Shown in pieces: positions 44,257 to 54,113 of a DNA stretch of 64,000 bases. The position numbers and the translations under genes are program-made. The stretch is from Nitzschia sp. DOCU1. Lineage: Eukaryota; Bacillariophyta; Bacillariophyceae; Bacillariales; Bacillariaceae. Numbering within the stretch: position 1 is the stretch's first letter; every line of letters begins with the position of its first letter. The DNA lies in assembly GCA_951394045.1 (NCBI GenBank), contig OX595998.1, positions 1,240,001 to 1,304,000 on the forward strand, given 5' to 3'. The notes under the pieces were generated by a model. That model had not been told where the DNA came from and did not search any database. It saw nothing but the letters and a program-made list of their open reading frames with translations.

Positions 44257-44326
44257 CAGACGACAATATATTGTCGTCTGGCGCGCCTGCCCGCCCGATT
44301 GGACGACAATTTCATTGTCGTCCAAT
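44257..44326. repeat. Subterminal palindromes of element B, left end
   Basis: A perfect 24-bp palindrome at 44257-44280 has the core GACGACAATATATTGTCGTC. Behind it is a hairpin with 13-bp arms (ATTGGACGACAAT) and a 3-nt loop at 44298-44326. The shared word is ACGACA...TGTCGT. Confidence 0.88.
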
Positions 44327-44478
44327 TCAAATTAGACGACAATTTTTCTTAATCGGGCCTTAACCGGAGCTTAATCGGTGCTTAATCCTACCCTCATAAT
44401 ACTACGCATTACACATCCCTCCAACAATCAACCGATTGCCTCCAGTGCCAATGACTCTCATTTTCATCCTTTGCCATC

Positions 44479-45178
44479 ATGAGTTGGTCCGGAAGCAATC
44501 AAGACCGATCCTACAATCCATACGGTATGGACTTTTCCGGGGCCCTGGAATATGATTCCGATGTCGAGCCCGACCCCATGGATGCACAAATCGCCGCAAC
44601 TCTTCGCTTGTCAAACGAGGAACACAACCGCCGTACCGGTAAGAATGAACCGCTCGAGAGGATTCAGGTTTCCAACGTTGGAGGGGGGCATCCGCATGTT
44701 CTCAGAGCCAGGCCCCGATCCCCGCTTCATGACGTTTGACTTCCCCGAACACATCTCGACTGAACAGGTTGAAGCCTTTGAACAACACATTCGTCGTTGC
44801 GGCCGCTACTCGCTGGCATCCCCGACTACAGTTCCCTCACCTACCCTTGAAAATGTTCCAGAGAGGTGCAAGTTGTGCAATGAATCGCCTTGTATCTTGA
44901 ATCTTAGCCCTGACGGTGTCCGTTCTGGTCGTACCCTGCATGAACTTCTTTTCGAAAAGGGTGATTCCATGATGGAGCAGGGAATCGCGAATAGTGAGAT
45001 ACGTTATGCACTCTACCGCGACGCGACAACGTTCATCAACGGCTACCTCGGCAAAGGCAACCGGAAGGAACTCCCTGCTTGCGTTGTCGGCGAGATTCGT
45101 GATAGTTACCCTGCCAAAGGTGGTAACTACACCGGATTCAAAAAAGGATTCTTGGAAAAAGAAAACCAAAAGAAGTAG
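44479..45178 (+). pseudogene. Accessory ORF2 of element B, one shift at a poly-G run
   Basis: The start is at 44479. N-P-Y-G-M-D-F and R-L-S-N-E-E are read in the first frame. At the six-G run 44683-44688 the frame must shift to continue with G-I-R-M-F-S-E-P-G-P-D-P-R-F-M-T-F-D-F-P, C-K-L-C-N-E-S-P-C-I-L-N and a basic end at 45178 (about 232 codons in all). The C-x2-C-x4-C motif and the flanking blocks match ORF2 of element A. The stop lies 48 bp from the transposase stop. The break may be a true mutation or a homopolymer error. Function unknown. Confidence 0.8.
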
Positions 45179-45226
45179 TTATATAAATCTACAAGCTCTA
45201 CAGTATTCGTCATTTAGTAGTACTAC

Positions 45227-48122
45227 CTACGAATTAGAATCAGCAATACTTGAATGCTTCCTCTTCTGCCCCCGTTTAGGCGGTATGTAGCCGCACTTTT
45301 CCCGCAGCTCAACCAGCCCCGGATGGCTGGTCTTTACCCGAATTTTTCCATCGGGGCCTTTGCTCCATATTTGCCTGCCAAGCGGTGTCCTTAGAATCTC
45401 ATGACACGACAATCCAGGGGGAAACATTTTATGTATGGGGCGTCCGTCGGCATCGTTATCGTCCGGAAGAACATGCATATGGCTTGGCCCGCATGAAGCA
45501 CAGTTGCTTACGCCAGCACGAACATTCTTGTTCTTGCCCGTGTAAGCAAAATTGAGGGAACAGACTACGCAACGACTCCAAATGTTGCCGGGTCTGATGA
45601 TGCATCTTTGTTCCCCCGTTGTTACAACGACCGTTTTGTCAACAGATTCAAAGTTTGCTCTTCTTTCGTCCGGGAATTCCATCAACTTCTCGGCGATATA
45701 GGCATAGAACTCGTGCCTTTTCATAGGCACACGATTGAGGATTTCGTTGCACGACAGGTTCCATGCAATCAACGAATTCAACATCATGCAGTCCAACACT
45801 GCAAGGAAAGACTTTTCATACCATTTTTTGTAATGGCCTTTGTTGGCCCAGCCACCACCGTGCATTCTGAGCTGATCACCCTTGTCCACTCCACCCATTG
45901 TTTTATGGTAGTGCTGCAAGGGGCGTGGGACACGAAGCATCCTCATGCGGCTTCCCTCACGTCTTGAGGTGTCCTGCTCGGTAACATCCGTCATGGTACT
46001 AACCACATTCACGATCTTATTATCCCTCCACTGTAGGCATACCACGTCGTTGACCTTGTCGTAGGTTATAATGGACTCCCCACGATCGCCCCCATTTAGA
46101 GTCATCTGCAATTTATCCTTGGGCCAACCAAGCCTGTTGGCCTTGCACGTACCCGTCGACAATAAATGGCACCGGTCCCGAAGAATAGCTGCGAGTACCG
46201 GGCATTGATACTGGTTATCCATGCTCACAACCCGATAACCATGTTCCACTTCTTCGTCCAGCTTCGTTTGTAATACTGCGTTCACTACCGCTTTCATAGT
46301 AGTCGGTAGTTTCTTGGCCTCATCGACAATGAACGAATTTGTCTCATTCTTTCCTTGATACACGTCCATGTGGAGTATTGCGTAGGTTGCAGAATCTGCC
46401 AAAATGAAAAAATCCACTCGGTATGGCTGCGGTTTGGCTTTATTGTATTGCCGTACCGGGCACAACCTGCTGCGACAAGAAACACCACCCTCGTCGAACG
46501 CAAGATTCGGTCCAGCATTGAAGGTATTTTTCGATGCTGTGTTTAGATTGTTCAACGCATTACGTAGTTGATAGCACTTGTCGCCGGCCATACCAGCTAT
46601 TTTGTCCATCGGATGAAATGCCCCCCGTATTTGCTTGAAGCGTGCAAGCGACATTACTGCCTGGGCCCACCCCTTCGTGTTTTTCAAAACTATCTTCTCG
46701 CCTGTTCCGTCTGTAGTGGTAGAAAGTACTTTGTCGCCACTTTGAAAATAGGCTTCGTATCCGCCAGCATCCCTCGGCTGCAATGATATTTTCAGCAATA
46801 TTCCAAGGAAACGGTGCATTTCCCCAATGCCCACGTCCGACCATTGTATCCCACAGTAGTATAGGTTTTTGTTCCTTGTGGGGGCGATTGCATTGTGGAA
46901 GTATTTGTTGGTTTCCTTTGCTAGCCTCCCAACAAATTTTACAGTGAGGCTACCGCACTTCTGGAGGCATTCAAGAGGATTGTTGAACGAGGCCGCCACT
47001 CCTGTCCGTAAACCCGTTGGTCCGTTGTAGAGATTCTGCATTGGAGTCATCTGTGTTGCCTCATTTACCAACTCAAAATTCCATTCAAGATCTACATCAA
47101 TTATTGGCTTCTCTGGTTCTTGGTCAGCTTCCGTTTCTTCGGCCCCATCAAGGAGGTCGATTTCAATCTCCTCAGGAATTGTCAGCCACCCATTATCCTC
47201 TTCGTCTAAGTCCGAACCATCATTAGAATCGGAGTCATAACCTTGTTGACTAGCGTTACTTCTAGTCGTAGAGCGCCCACCTGTAGACTGCATTTGCTGA
47301 TTTGCAGAGCTGCCAGTCAAAGTTGACACTGTGTCAGCCGCAGTCATTAGTGCTGCACGTCCGGCATAGCGTAGTGGAGTTGCCAAGACCATCGTTGGAG
47401 GTTGACACTCCGGGGATGCATTGGCAGCTTCGCCAGGGACAACAGCAGGTGCTAGCTGATCAAACGAGAGACGTAGAGCTTCCCTAATAGCGGCTTTCCC
47501 GGCTGCCGCATATTCCTCTGCATGAACCTGGAATAACTCCCTGGTGTAGTCATCCGAGGGGTACCATGTTTTGAGCAGGCCACGATCCACTGTAGCGGGC
47601 ATACCAGGGGAATGTGTCTCCCAATCAACTCTGAACCGTCCTCCATTCTTGTTCTTGTTGGGACATTCAACGATGATTCCAACAAGAAGTCCATTAATAC
47701 CCGGAATTGGAAATCCGGTTTCGGAGTACACCCGGGAGGGAGCCAGCATCTTCTTCTTGCTGTAGGAAAATGATTTGCGAGGACGGCCAGGAGGCGCCCC
47801 ACCGAGTTGCAGGAAACCAGCAAGATGCACTCATCTCAGGGTCAAGCGGAGCATTGGGCGGCGACGCAGGTTGTTGGGGTGGTTGGTCGGTTGCAGGCAA
47901 TGGAGATGGGGGGGACGAATCAAAGGGAGGGACCGGAGTCATTGTCAATTCGCGTGAATTTTCCGAATTTGACACGAAAGCAGAATTGGTGTTTATGAGC
48001 ATGTCATCGTCATCTTGACTGCCCCTAGACCAGTCAGCTGGTGACCCAACACGCCTGGGGGACCGAATAATTGGCTGGTGGGAAACTGAGGTGTCGTTGG
48101 CAGGTGCTGGAGGGTCCGACAT
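45227..48122 (-). pseudogene. PiggyBac-type transposase (element B), one frame break near the N-terminus
   Basis: The minus-strand start is probably at 48122, since the first 130 codons resemble those of element A (P-R-R-V-x-x-x-D-W-S-R, F-V-S-N-S-E/D-N-S-R). The frame shifts between 47860 and 47780. From there an 850-codon open frame runs to 45227, with K-S-F-S-Y-S-K-K-K, F-P-I-P-G-I, then L-A-F-D-E-G-G, S-M-D-N, W-R-D-N and G-G-V-D-K-G-D, the piggyBac catalytic series. The C-terminal finger (C-V-V-C ... C-A-S-C ... H-M-H) is present. Only the variable N-terminal part is disrupted; a start downstream of the break is possible. Confidence 0.88.
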
Positions 48123-48317
48123 GGTGCGGTTTGGGTCGTTTTGGGAATTTCACACCGACGGGCGCACTTTCAGTGTCGCACTGCTTCCCAGCAAAGGGTC
48201 ATATGAAACTGGCAACAATACCCGACCCTAGGTAAAAACAGGTGCTCTTTCGGTTGGTGAGGTTCTTTCTGGGTTAAGGGTGGGTTAAGACTGTTTTTTG
48301 AGTTAAAGTAAATTAGA

Positions 48318-48367
48318 CGACAGTATACTGTCGTGCAAAAATTCGCACGACAATATACTGTCGTGCA
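48318..48367. repeat. Subterminal palindromes of element B, right end
   Basis: ACGACAGTATACTGTCGT (perfect, 18 bp) is followed by a second copy, GCACGACAATATACTGTCGT, with one mismatch. They use the same ACGACA...TGTCGT word as the left end. Confidence 0.85.
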
Positions 48368-48377
48368 ATCTGATTGG

Positions 48378-48909
48378 TGCACTACGTCGTTTGTAGGATC
48401 GAAAAGGTTGTGAAAATTATGGCTAGGTTAAAAACTAGATGTATTTCTCATGCAAGTTGTCTCGTAGGCTCTCGTAGTTCTAGTAGAGTCGAGACCTTTG
48501 ACATGCATCGACAACAATCCGAACAGGAGGTTGATGCATCTTGTAGTAGACTAGCTACGACGTTGTACTAGGGTTCTTTGGACGTCGTCAGCTACTCTGG
48601 AATAAAGTATAGTTACCTCAATGTCATCGAGGTGCCAGATCTTAGGTGGCATTGACACTAGGATCTCATCGGCATTCGACTAGCTGGAGTCATGCGCGAT
48701 GCCTGCGTCATGCAACGTCACGCCGACAGTGACGTCAATAGGTTATGGGCCTTGTCCGACGATGTCCGAGACCGGCCTAGCGTTCGCGTCCGCATGCAAC
48801 GCTTTCGTCATGCTACGTCATCACACATGATGTCACACATGACTAAATAGACTAATATTATTGGACTACAATCATTCGAAGGAGTCGACGTGTAAAGCAG
48901 TGTACTGCA
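48378..48909 (-). repeat. 3' LTR of gypsy 2 (element on minus strand)
   Basis: This matches 53572-54103 almost completely. A G-rich tract (CATGGGGGCGGG on the minus strand) lies just inside it. Confidence 0.95.
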
Positions 48910-48936
48910 CCCGCCCCCATGATGGAGGGACAGGAC

Positions 48937-51900
48937 TTAACTATGATAGGGATGTATGTTACGAATGTTCCAAGTCTGAGTAACTGCACCCTTCTGGATA
49001 CGTACTGTACCGTTGTCATTCACGGCGACTATTGGATACGGACCATCGTAAGGGTTAGCACCAAACTTACGTTGTTGGTCCTGCTTGATCATGATCTGTT
49101 GGCCTACGTGATACTCATACGGTAATCGCGTTTTGTTTTCTGCCGCATTGTTCTTCGCAATGCGTTGCATCTTGCGCTCACGGATGAGCTTCCAATTAGC
49201 TTCGAAGCGGGTGTTGAGAATGGCATCTCTACCGAAAACTAGTTGCATCGGCGTAGCCTGTAGCGTAGTGTGATATGTCGCGCGCACGGCAAACATCACG
49301 GCTGCCAGGATTCCATCGAGTCCGACTGTATCGTCTGAGTGCTGCAGTTCAAACGTACGAATCATATTCCCGATAGTTTGGTGTACTCGTTCGAGTATTG
49401 CGTTCGCCTGCGGGTTTCTCGCAGTGATTGGGCGCGCAAGCACGCCATAGTCTTCCTTGACCATTCGCCGGAATTCGCCCATGAACTCCGTGCCGCGGTC
49501 ATAAATAACTTGTTGTGGCCACGGGTATCTTGTGAACCACGTCTTTTCGGCTAATTCGGCGATACTAAAAGCCTCTTTATTGGGTACGCGAACCATCTCA
49601 AACCAGCCAGTTGCCGGATCAATCATGGTAAGGCACCAAAGCTCGAGTTGTTTCTGTTTACCCTTATTTCGTTTACCCTGGTTAATCGAGTAGGGGCCTA
49701 TGAGATCGACACATAGGATTTCCCAGGGTTCGCTCTCGGGTTCCTTAATTGGCAGGTGCCCATACTTAAGGGTCTTGCGCTTTGTTAATTGGCACAACCT
49801 GCATTTCTTGCAGATGTCGACGACGTCGGTTCGCAGTCCTTTCCAGTAGAAATGCTGCCGAATCGTGTGCTCCGTACGGGTCTCCCCCGGGTGACACAGT
49901 GTCTCGTGGTACCACTCAACGCATCGGCGTTGGAGTGACTGCGGAATAACTATCTTACCATCTCTAACTACTAGAGGACGTTTCTTACCGCCCCCACGAA
50001 AAACCTTTACACTATATCTACTGTCCGACGCTGCCTTTTGGAGCAGCGCGGTATCTTTTCGCTGATGTCGCATAATGTACTTGTAGGTAAGGGGGAAGAC
50101 GCTTTCAGGTAGTTCATCGCCCCCAAAGTACTCTGCGAAATTGGCCTCGGTAAAGGGCTTTTCGTCCTTACCAAGTCGACTAAGGGCGTCCGCTACTACA
50201 TTCGTCTCACCTCGAACGTAGACAAGTTCGGGACCATACTCTTCGAGGATGAGTCGCCAGCGCATAACGCGTTCAGTATTGAAGTTTTTATAGGTTAGAT
50301 TCTTGTGGTCGGTGTAGACGCGAATCTGTTGACCTAGGAGAATCGTACGGAACTCCTTGAGTGTTTCTACAATAGCTAGTAGTTCCCGCTCGGTAGTGGT
50401 ATACCGTGTCTGCGCGGGATTGAGTTTGCGACTATAGAACGCGATAGGCTTACTGTTCTGCGAGATGACCGCGCCAAGCTGCGTGTCGCTCGCGTCAGTA
50501 TGTATATCAAACGGTAGATGAAAGTTCGGGTAAGTTAGGAGAACCTCCTTACTTATTATTTTCTTCATCGTGTCAAATGCCTCTTGGTGCGCGCCGGTCC
50601 ACTCCCACTTAGCTGTTTTCGACGTAAGTGATGCGAGCGGGGCGAGGATGTGCGAACGGCGCACCCACATGTCGCGATAATAATTCACGATACCGATGAA
50701 AGCGCGTAGTTCCTTTTTATTGCGCGGTGCGAGCATGGCTTGGATTGCTTGCACTTTGGTTGCTACTGGTTGGATGCCGTCGCGGGTAATCCAGTAGCCA
50801 AGGTATTCGAGCTCCGCTTTCGCGAAGAAGGACTTCTTGATGTTCACCTTGAGTCCCGTGTCTTTCAGACGTTGTAGTACCACGTCGAGTTTCTCTAGGT
50901 GGTCTAGGTAACTACCCTTAGTAAGTACTAGAAGATCGTCTATGTACGTACGTATGTACTCTAGGTCTGCGAACAGCGACGACATCTTTTCCTGGAAGAT
51001 ATCGGGGCTATTGCTGAGTCCCATAGGTAGTCGCTGCATCTCATATTTTCCCCATGGGAAGACGAGAGTGCAAAGTTTCTTTGCGTTCGGACTAAGTTCC
51101 ACATGGTAGTAGCCCATGTTTAGGTCTAAACTAGTAGCGTACTGAAAACCTTCTAGTTTTAACAGTAGCTCTTGTATCTTTGGTAGCGGGAATGGCTTCC
51201 GCTTGATTCGCTTGTTGAGCTCGCGGAAGTCGTTTATGAACCGTACCGTCTTGTCCTTCTTTGGTATGATGAACGACGGTGCCGCCCATTCAGAGCGGTT
51301 GACTTTCTTTAGTACGCCGACTGCGCAGAGGCGATCGACCTCGTCGCGTAGCGTCTGTTCATATGCCTTCGGCACTGGATATGGCCTCGCATGATATGGC
51401 GTGACATTAGGCTTTAGCTCGATATCATAGGGCTCGCCTTTCCAAGTGCCGAGCGTGCCGTCAAAGAGCGTCTCATGTTTCTGAAGAAGCGTCTTGAGGG
51501 CGGATTTATCTTCTTCCGACAGATGGTCCATCTCGGAGATTTTCTGCGGAATGTCCGCTGGGGCATATTTAGCGTCTAAGATTTGTTTAATAGACTTGGC
51601 ACCACCATCTGCGTCGGCCTGCCAGGCGTCTTCGTTGGGCGTCTCGCCATATATCTTCATTGCTATAGCAGCTAGATCCCATTCGACTTCCCTTGTCTTG
51701 AAGTCGAACTTGACACCTAGTTCTCGCAGAAGATCTCTGCCAATGATCATGTCGTAGTTGCCAAGGTCGGATGTCACCTGGAAGACCCATTCAATCACCC
51801 TATTGGCATGAAATTCCGGAAGTTTAAACTGGATTTTTACTTCGCGGTGTGTCTCGACGACACCTCCAGCTGTCGTGAAGGTGGTTCTCGATGGTGTCGT

Positions 51901-52344
51901 CCTGACACGTAGTTTCCTGACATGCTTCTCGGAGATCAGTCCTCGTGATGCTCCGGTGTCTAGTAGCGTCGTCAACGCTGCCGCCTTGGCCTTGCCTAGG
52001 CGCGTGTTAATTTGCGCGAAACAGTACGGAATTTCGTCTGGCGCGGTTTTCTGGCGTTTTGGTGAGCTCCGGTTGTACAGTCGCGTTATCGCGTGCGATT
52101 CCGCCGCGATACGGTAATTAATGCATTGGTCCAATGAGGCGAAGACCTCGCCCGGCTCGGACGGTATATAGACGGATGGGCTCGCATGTCGTGCCCCATC
52201 GTGTTGCTCGTGGAAAACGAAAACTTCGTCACATCCGCAATTTTTGCGTTTCCCACCTACTCTTTCAGAGATTTTGTAATAGGATAATTCGTCCTTATGA
52301 TTATGCATTAAACTAGATTTTTCGTGTACAACTCGCTCACACCT
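48937..52344 (-). CDS. Gypsy 2 Pol: protease, RT, RNase H, integrase (intact)
   Basis: One open frame; the first Met is at 52308, giving 1,123 aa, but the frame is open back to the gag TGA at 52345. Protease is L-L-D-T-G-A near residue 117 with I-I-G-R-D about 80 residues later. RT has L-P-M-G-L-S-N-S-P and Y-I-D-D near residue 454. RNase H is T-D-A-S-D to A-D-A-L-S-R. The integrase has the H-x-H zinc finger with C-x2-C, D in C-V-D-L-I-G-P, D in Y-D-R-G-T-E-F and E in I-L-E-R-V. No chromodomain is apparent at the end. The absence of lesions together with near-identical LTRs marks a recently active element. Confidence 0.95.
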   Translation of the reverse strand, partial: RCERVVHEKSSLMHNHKDELSYYKISERVGGKRKNCGCDEVFVFHEQHDGARHASPSVYIPSEPGEVFASLDQCINYRIAAESHAITRLYNRSSPKRQKTAPDEIPYCFAQINTRLGKAKAAALTTLLDTGASRGLISEKHVRKLRVRTTPSRTTFTTAGGVVETHREVKIQFKLPEFHANRVIEWVFQVTSDLGNYDMIIGRDLLRELGVKFDFKTREVEWDLAAIAMKIYGETPNEDAWQADADGGAKSIKQILDAKYAPADIPQKISEMDHLSEEDKSALKTLLQKHETLFDGTLGTWKGEPYDIELKPNVTPYHARPYPVPKAYEQTLRDEVDRLCAVGVLKKVNRSEWAAPSFIIPKKDKTVRFINDFRELNKRIKRKPFPLPKIQELLLKLEGFQYATSLDLNMGYYHVELSPNAKKLCTLVFPWGKYEMQRLPMGLSNSPDIFQEKMSSLFADLEYIRTYIDDLLVLTKGSYLDHLEKLDVVLQRLKDTGLKVNIKKSFFAKAELEYLGYWITRDGIQPVATKVQAIQAMLAPRNKKELRAFIGIVNYYRDMWVRRSHILAPLASLTSKTAKWEWTGAHQEAFDTMKKIISKEVLLTYPNFHLPFDIHTDASDTQLGAVISQNSKPIAFYSRKLNPAQTRYTTTERELLAIVETLKEFRTILLGQQIRVYTDHKNLTYKNFNTERVMRWRLILEEYGPELVYVRGETNVVADALSRLGKDEKPFTEANFAEYFGGDELPESVFPLTYKYIMRHQRKDTALLQKAASDSRYSVKVFRGGGKKRPLVVRDGKIVIPQSLQRRCVEWYHETLCHPGETRTEHTIRQHFYWKGLRTDVVDICKKCRLCQLTKRKTLKYGHLPIKEPESEPWEILCVDLIGPYSINQGKRNKGKQKQLELWCLTMIDPATGWFEMVRVPNKEAFSIAELAEKTWFTRYPWPQQVIYDRGTEFMGEFRRMVKEDYGVLARPITARNPQANAILERVHQTIGNMIRTFELQHSDDTVGLDGILAAVMFAVRATYHTTLQATPMQLVFGRDAILNTRFEANWKLIRERKMQRIAKNNAAENKTRLPYEYHVGQQIMIKQDQQRKFGANPYDGPYPIVAVNDNGTVRIQKGAVTQTWNIRNIHPYHS

Positions 52345-53520
52345 TCAGTTTTCATCGTCGCTAGCGACAAGGTTAGCCAAGAGTTCGTCCACATTGAAGT
52401 TTTCCTCGTCGGGTGGATCAATCGCCTTGCGCTTGCGTTCGTCCTTGACCGCGTCCTTGACCATGTTCTGGATCATGGCATGTAGTTCTTCTTTCTTGTT
52501 GGCGCCGCCATCGTCACGAACCCAAGTGCGGTTACCGTAACGAGGCTTTTTATCGCCATTCTTGATGAAGTTTCCATGGGCGGCAGCCATCTTCTGGGCC
52601 TGCGCCACCACCATCTTGCAGTCCCCAGTGTTGTGGGACCAGTTGGGGCCATGGTAGGCACATTTAAAGGGAGGAGTCTTGTCATTAGGGCCGCGCTTAA
52701 TAGCGGGCTTCGAGTGATCCATTCGCGGGTCTCGCTTCCCCTTCGGAGGATGGTTGCCATCTGGCTTCTGCTTACGGACGTGGTGAGTTTCGTGCAATTT
52801 TTCGGTGAATTTGAGGCGCTCGCAGAACTGGGTAAACTCGTCCAAAGTGTGGTCAATCGGCTCGAAACCCTGCAGGATCATCTGTTGACGCCAACTGGCG
52901 GGAATGGCGAATTCTGCATGCTCAATGATCTCGTCGTTGGGAAGCTTGTTGGCTGCTCCACGAGTGCTGTCAAACATCGCCAAGTAGCTGTTGAGTTGCT
53001 GGAAGCGGCTGATATATTCCTTCATCGACATCTCAGGAGGCTTGCGACACAAACGGCGCATGTAACGTTTCTGGGTCTGAAGTGCGGGAGCCGGGAGAAC
53101 GTAGTTAGTCACTCCTTGGAGGACGATTTTCAAATTTGCACTTGTTTCGTTCCCAGCGGTCGCTGCGGTTTCCTCGAACTTGGCGAGGGCCTTTCCGGTG
53201 AGGATACGGCGGTAAAACTAATACTTTTGCGGACCGGTAGTCAGGTGCTGACCGTTGATCACCTTTTTGGCCTTTTCTTGGAGGCGAAACCAAGTTTCAG
53301 GCGACTCGTCGCCGTTGAACGGAAGAATCGACAGTTCGAACTGAGTGGAGGTTGGATCTTCAGGAACATTGCGACACTTGAAGGTAACCAGCTTTTCCTT
53401 GTTCACTGCAACTTCAGGTTCACGTTGAATAGGGATCGGGGCTCGTTGAAAACCTTTTCTCGACATGTCATGACGAGGAATAGCCGCGGCGGCGGTAACG
53501 GTTGCGTTAGAGAGCTTCAT
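52345..53520 (-). pseudogene. Gypsy 2 Gag with one in-frame TAG
   Basis: The minus-strand ATG is at 53520 and the frame ends with TGA at 52345-52347. A single TAG at 53218-53220 interrupts it after G-P-Q-K-Y; everything after it is in frame. The protein has the R-R-L-C-R-K-P-P and W-R-Q-Q-M-I-L-Q-G-F-E-P capsid blocks and the C-x2-H-x5-H-x4-C motif shared with gypsy 1. Whether the TAG is a mutation or a sequence error cannot be told. Confidence 0.88.
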
Positions 53521-53558
53521 CTTGAGTAAATTGATCTTGATCACGACGATTGTCGTGG

Positions 53559-53570
53559 AGTGTTAACACT
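53559..53570. other. Perfect 12-bp palindrome one base after the LTR (gypsy 2)
   Basis: AGTGTTAACACT is followed on the minus strand by CCACG, as in gypsy 1. Confidence 0.8.
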
Positions 53571-53571
53571 A

Positions 53572-54103
53572 TGCACTACGTCGTTTGTAGGATCGAAAAG
53601 GTTGTGAAAATTATGGCTAGGTTAAAAACTAGATGTATTTCTCATGCAAGTTGTCTCGTAGGCTCTCGTAGTTCTAGTAGAGTCGAGACCTTTGACATGC
53701 ATCGACAACAATCCGAACAGGAGGTTGATGCATCTTGTAGTAGACTAGCTACGACGTTGTACTAGGGTTCTTTGGACGTCGTCAGCTACTCTGGAATAAA
53801 GTATAGCTACCTCGATGTCATCGAGGTGCCAGATCTTAGGTGGCATTGACACTAGGATCTCATCGGCATTCGACTAGCTGGAGTCATGCGCGATGCCTGC
53901 GTCATGCAACGTCACGCCGACAGTGACGTCAATAGGTTATGGGCCTTGTCCGACGATGTCCGAGACCGGCCTAGCGTTCGCGTCCGCATGCAACGCTTTC
54001 GTCATGCTACGTCATCACACATGATGTCACACATGACTAAATAGACTAATATTATTGGACTACAATCATTCGAAGGAGTCGACGTGTAAAGCAGTGTACT
54101 GCA
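53572..54103 (-). repeat. 5' LTR of gypsy 2 (element on minus strand)
   Basis: This is the partner of 48378-48909. It starts TGCACTACG and ends TGTACTGCA on the plus strand. Confidence 0.95.
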
Positions 54104-54113
54104 TTGGCGTTAA

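Larger units (their letters stand above)
48374..54107 (-). mobile_element. Ty3/gypsy LTR retrotransposon 2, very young, with TTGG duplication
   Basis: The 532-bp LTRs (48378-48909 and 53572-54103) run TG to CA on the plus strand and differ at only two bases noticed. TTGG flanks both sides. It is inserted in the last bases of piggyBac element B. Pol is intact; gag has a single nonsense codon. Confidence 0.96.
44232..54113 (-). mobile_element. PiggyBac-type DNA transposon B, split near its tip by gypsy 2
   Basis: The left end shares the TTAA at 44232-44235 with element A and begins CCCCATTCCGA. The right end reads CTGATTGG up to 48377, resumes as CG at 54108-54109, and is followed by TTAA (54110-54113). 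Removing gypsy 2 and one copy of TTGG restores GATTGGCG-TTAA, the same terminus as element A. The length without the insertion is about 4.1 kb. Transposase (minus) and ORF2 (plus) again face each other. Confidence 0.88.

Noticed and set aside
52576..53529. 317-codon plus-strand ORF
   Set aside because: Antisense to the gypsy 2 gag, which has clear capsid and knuckle motifs.
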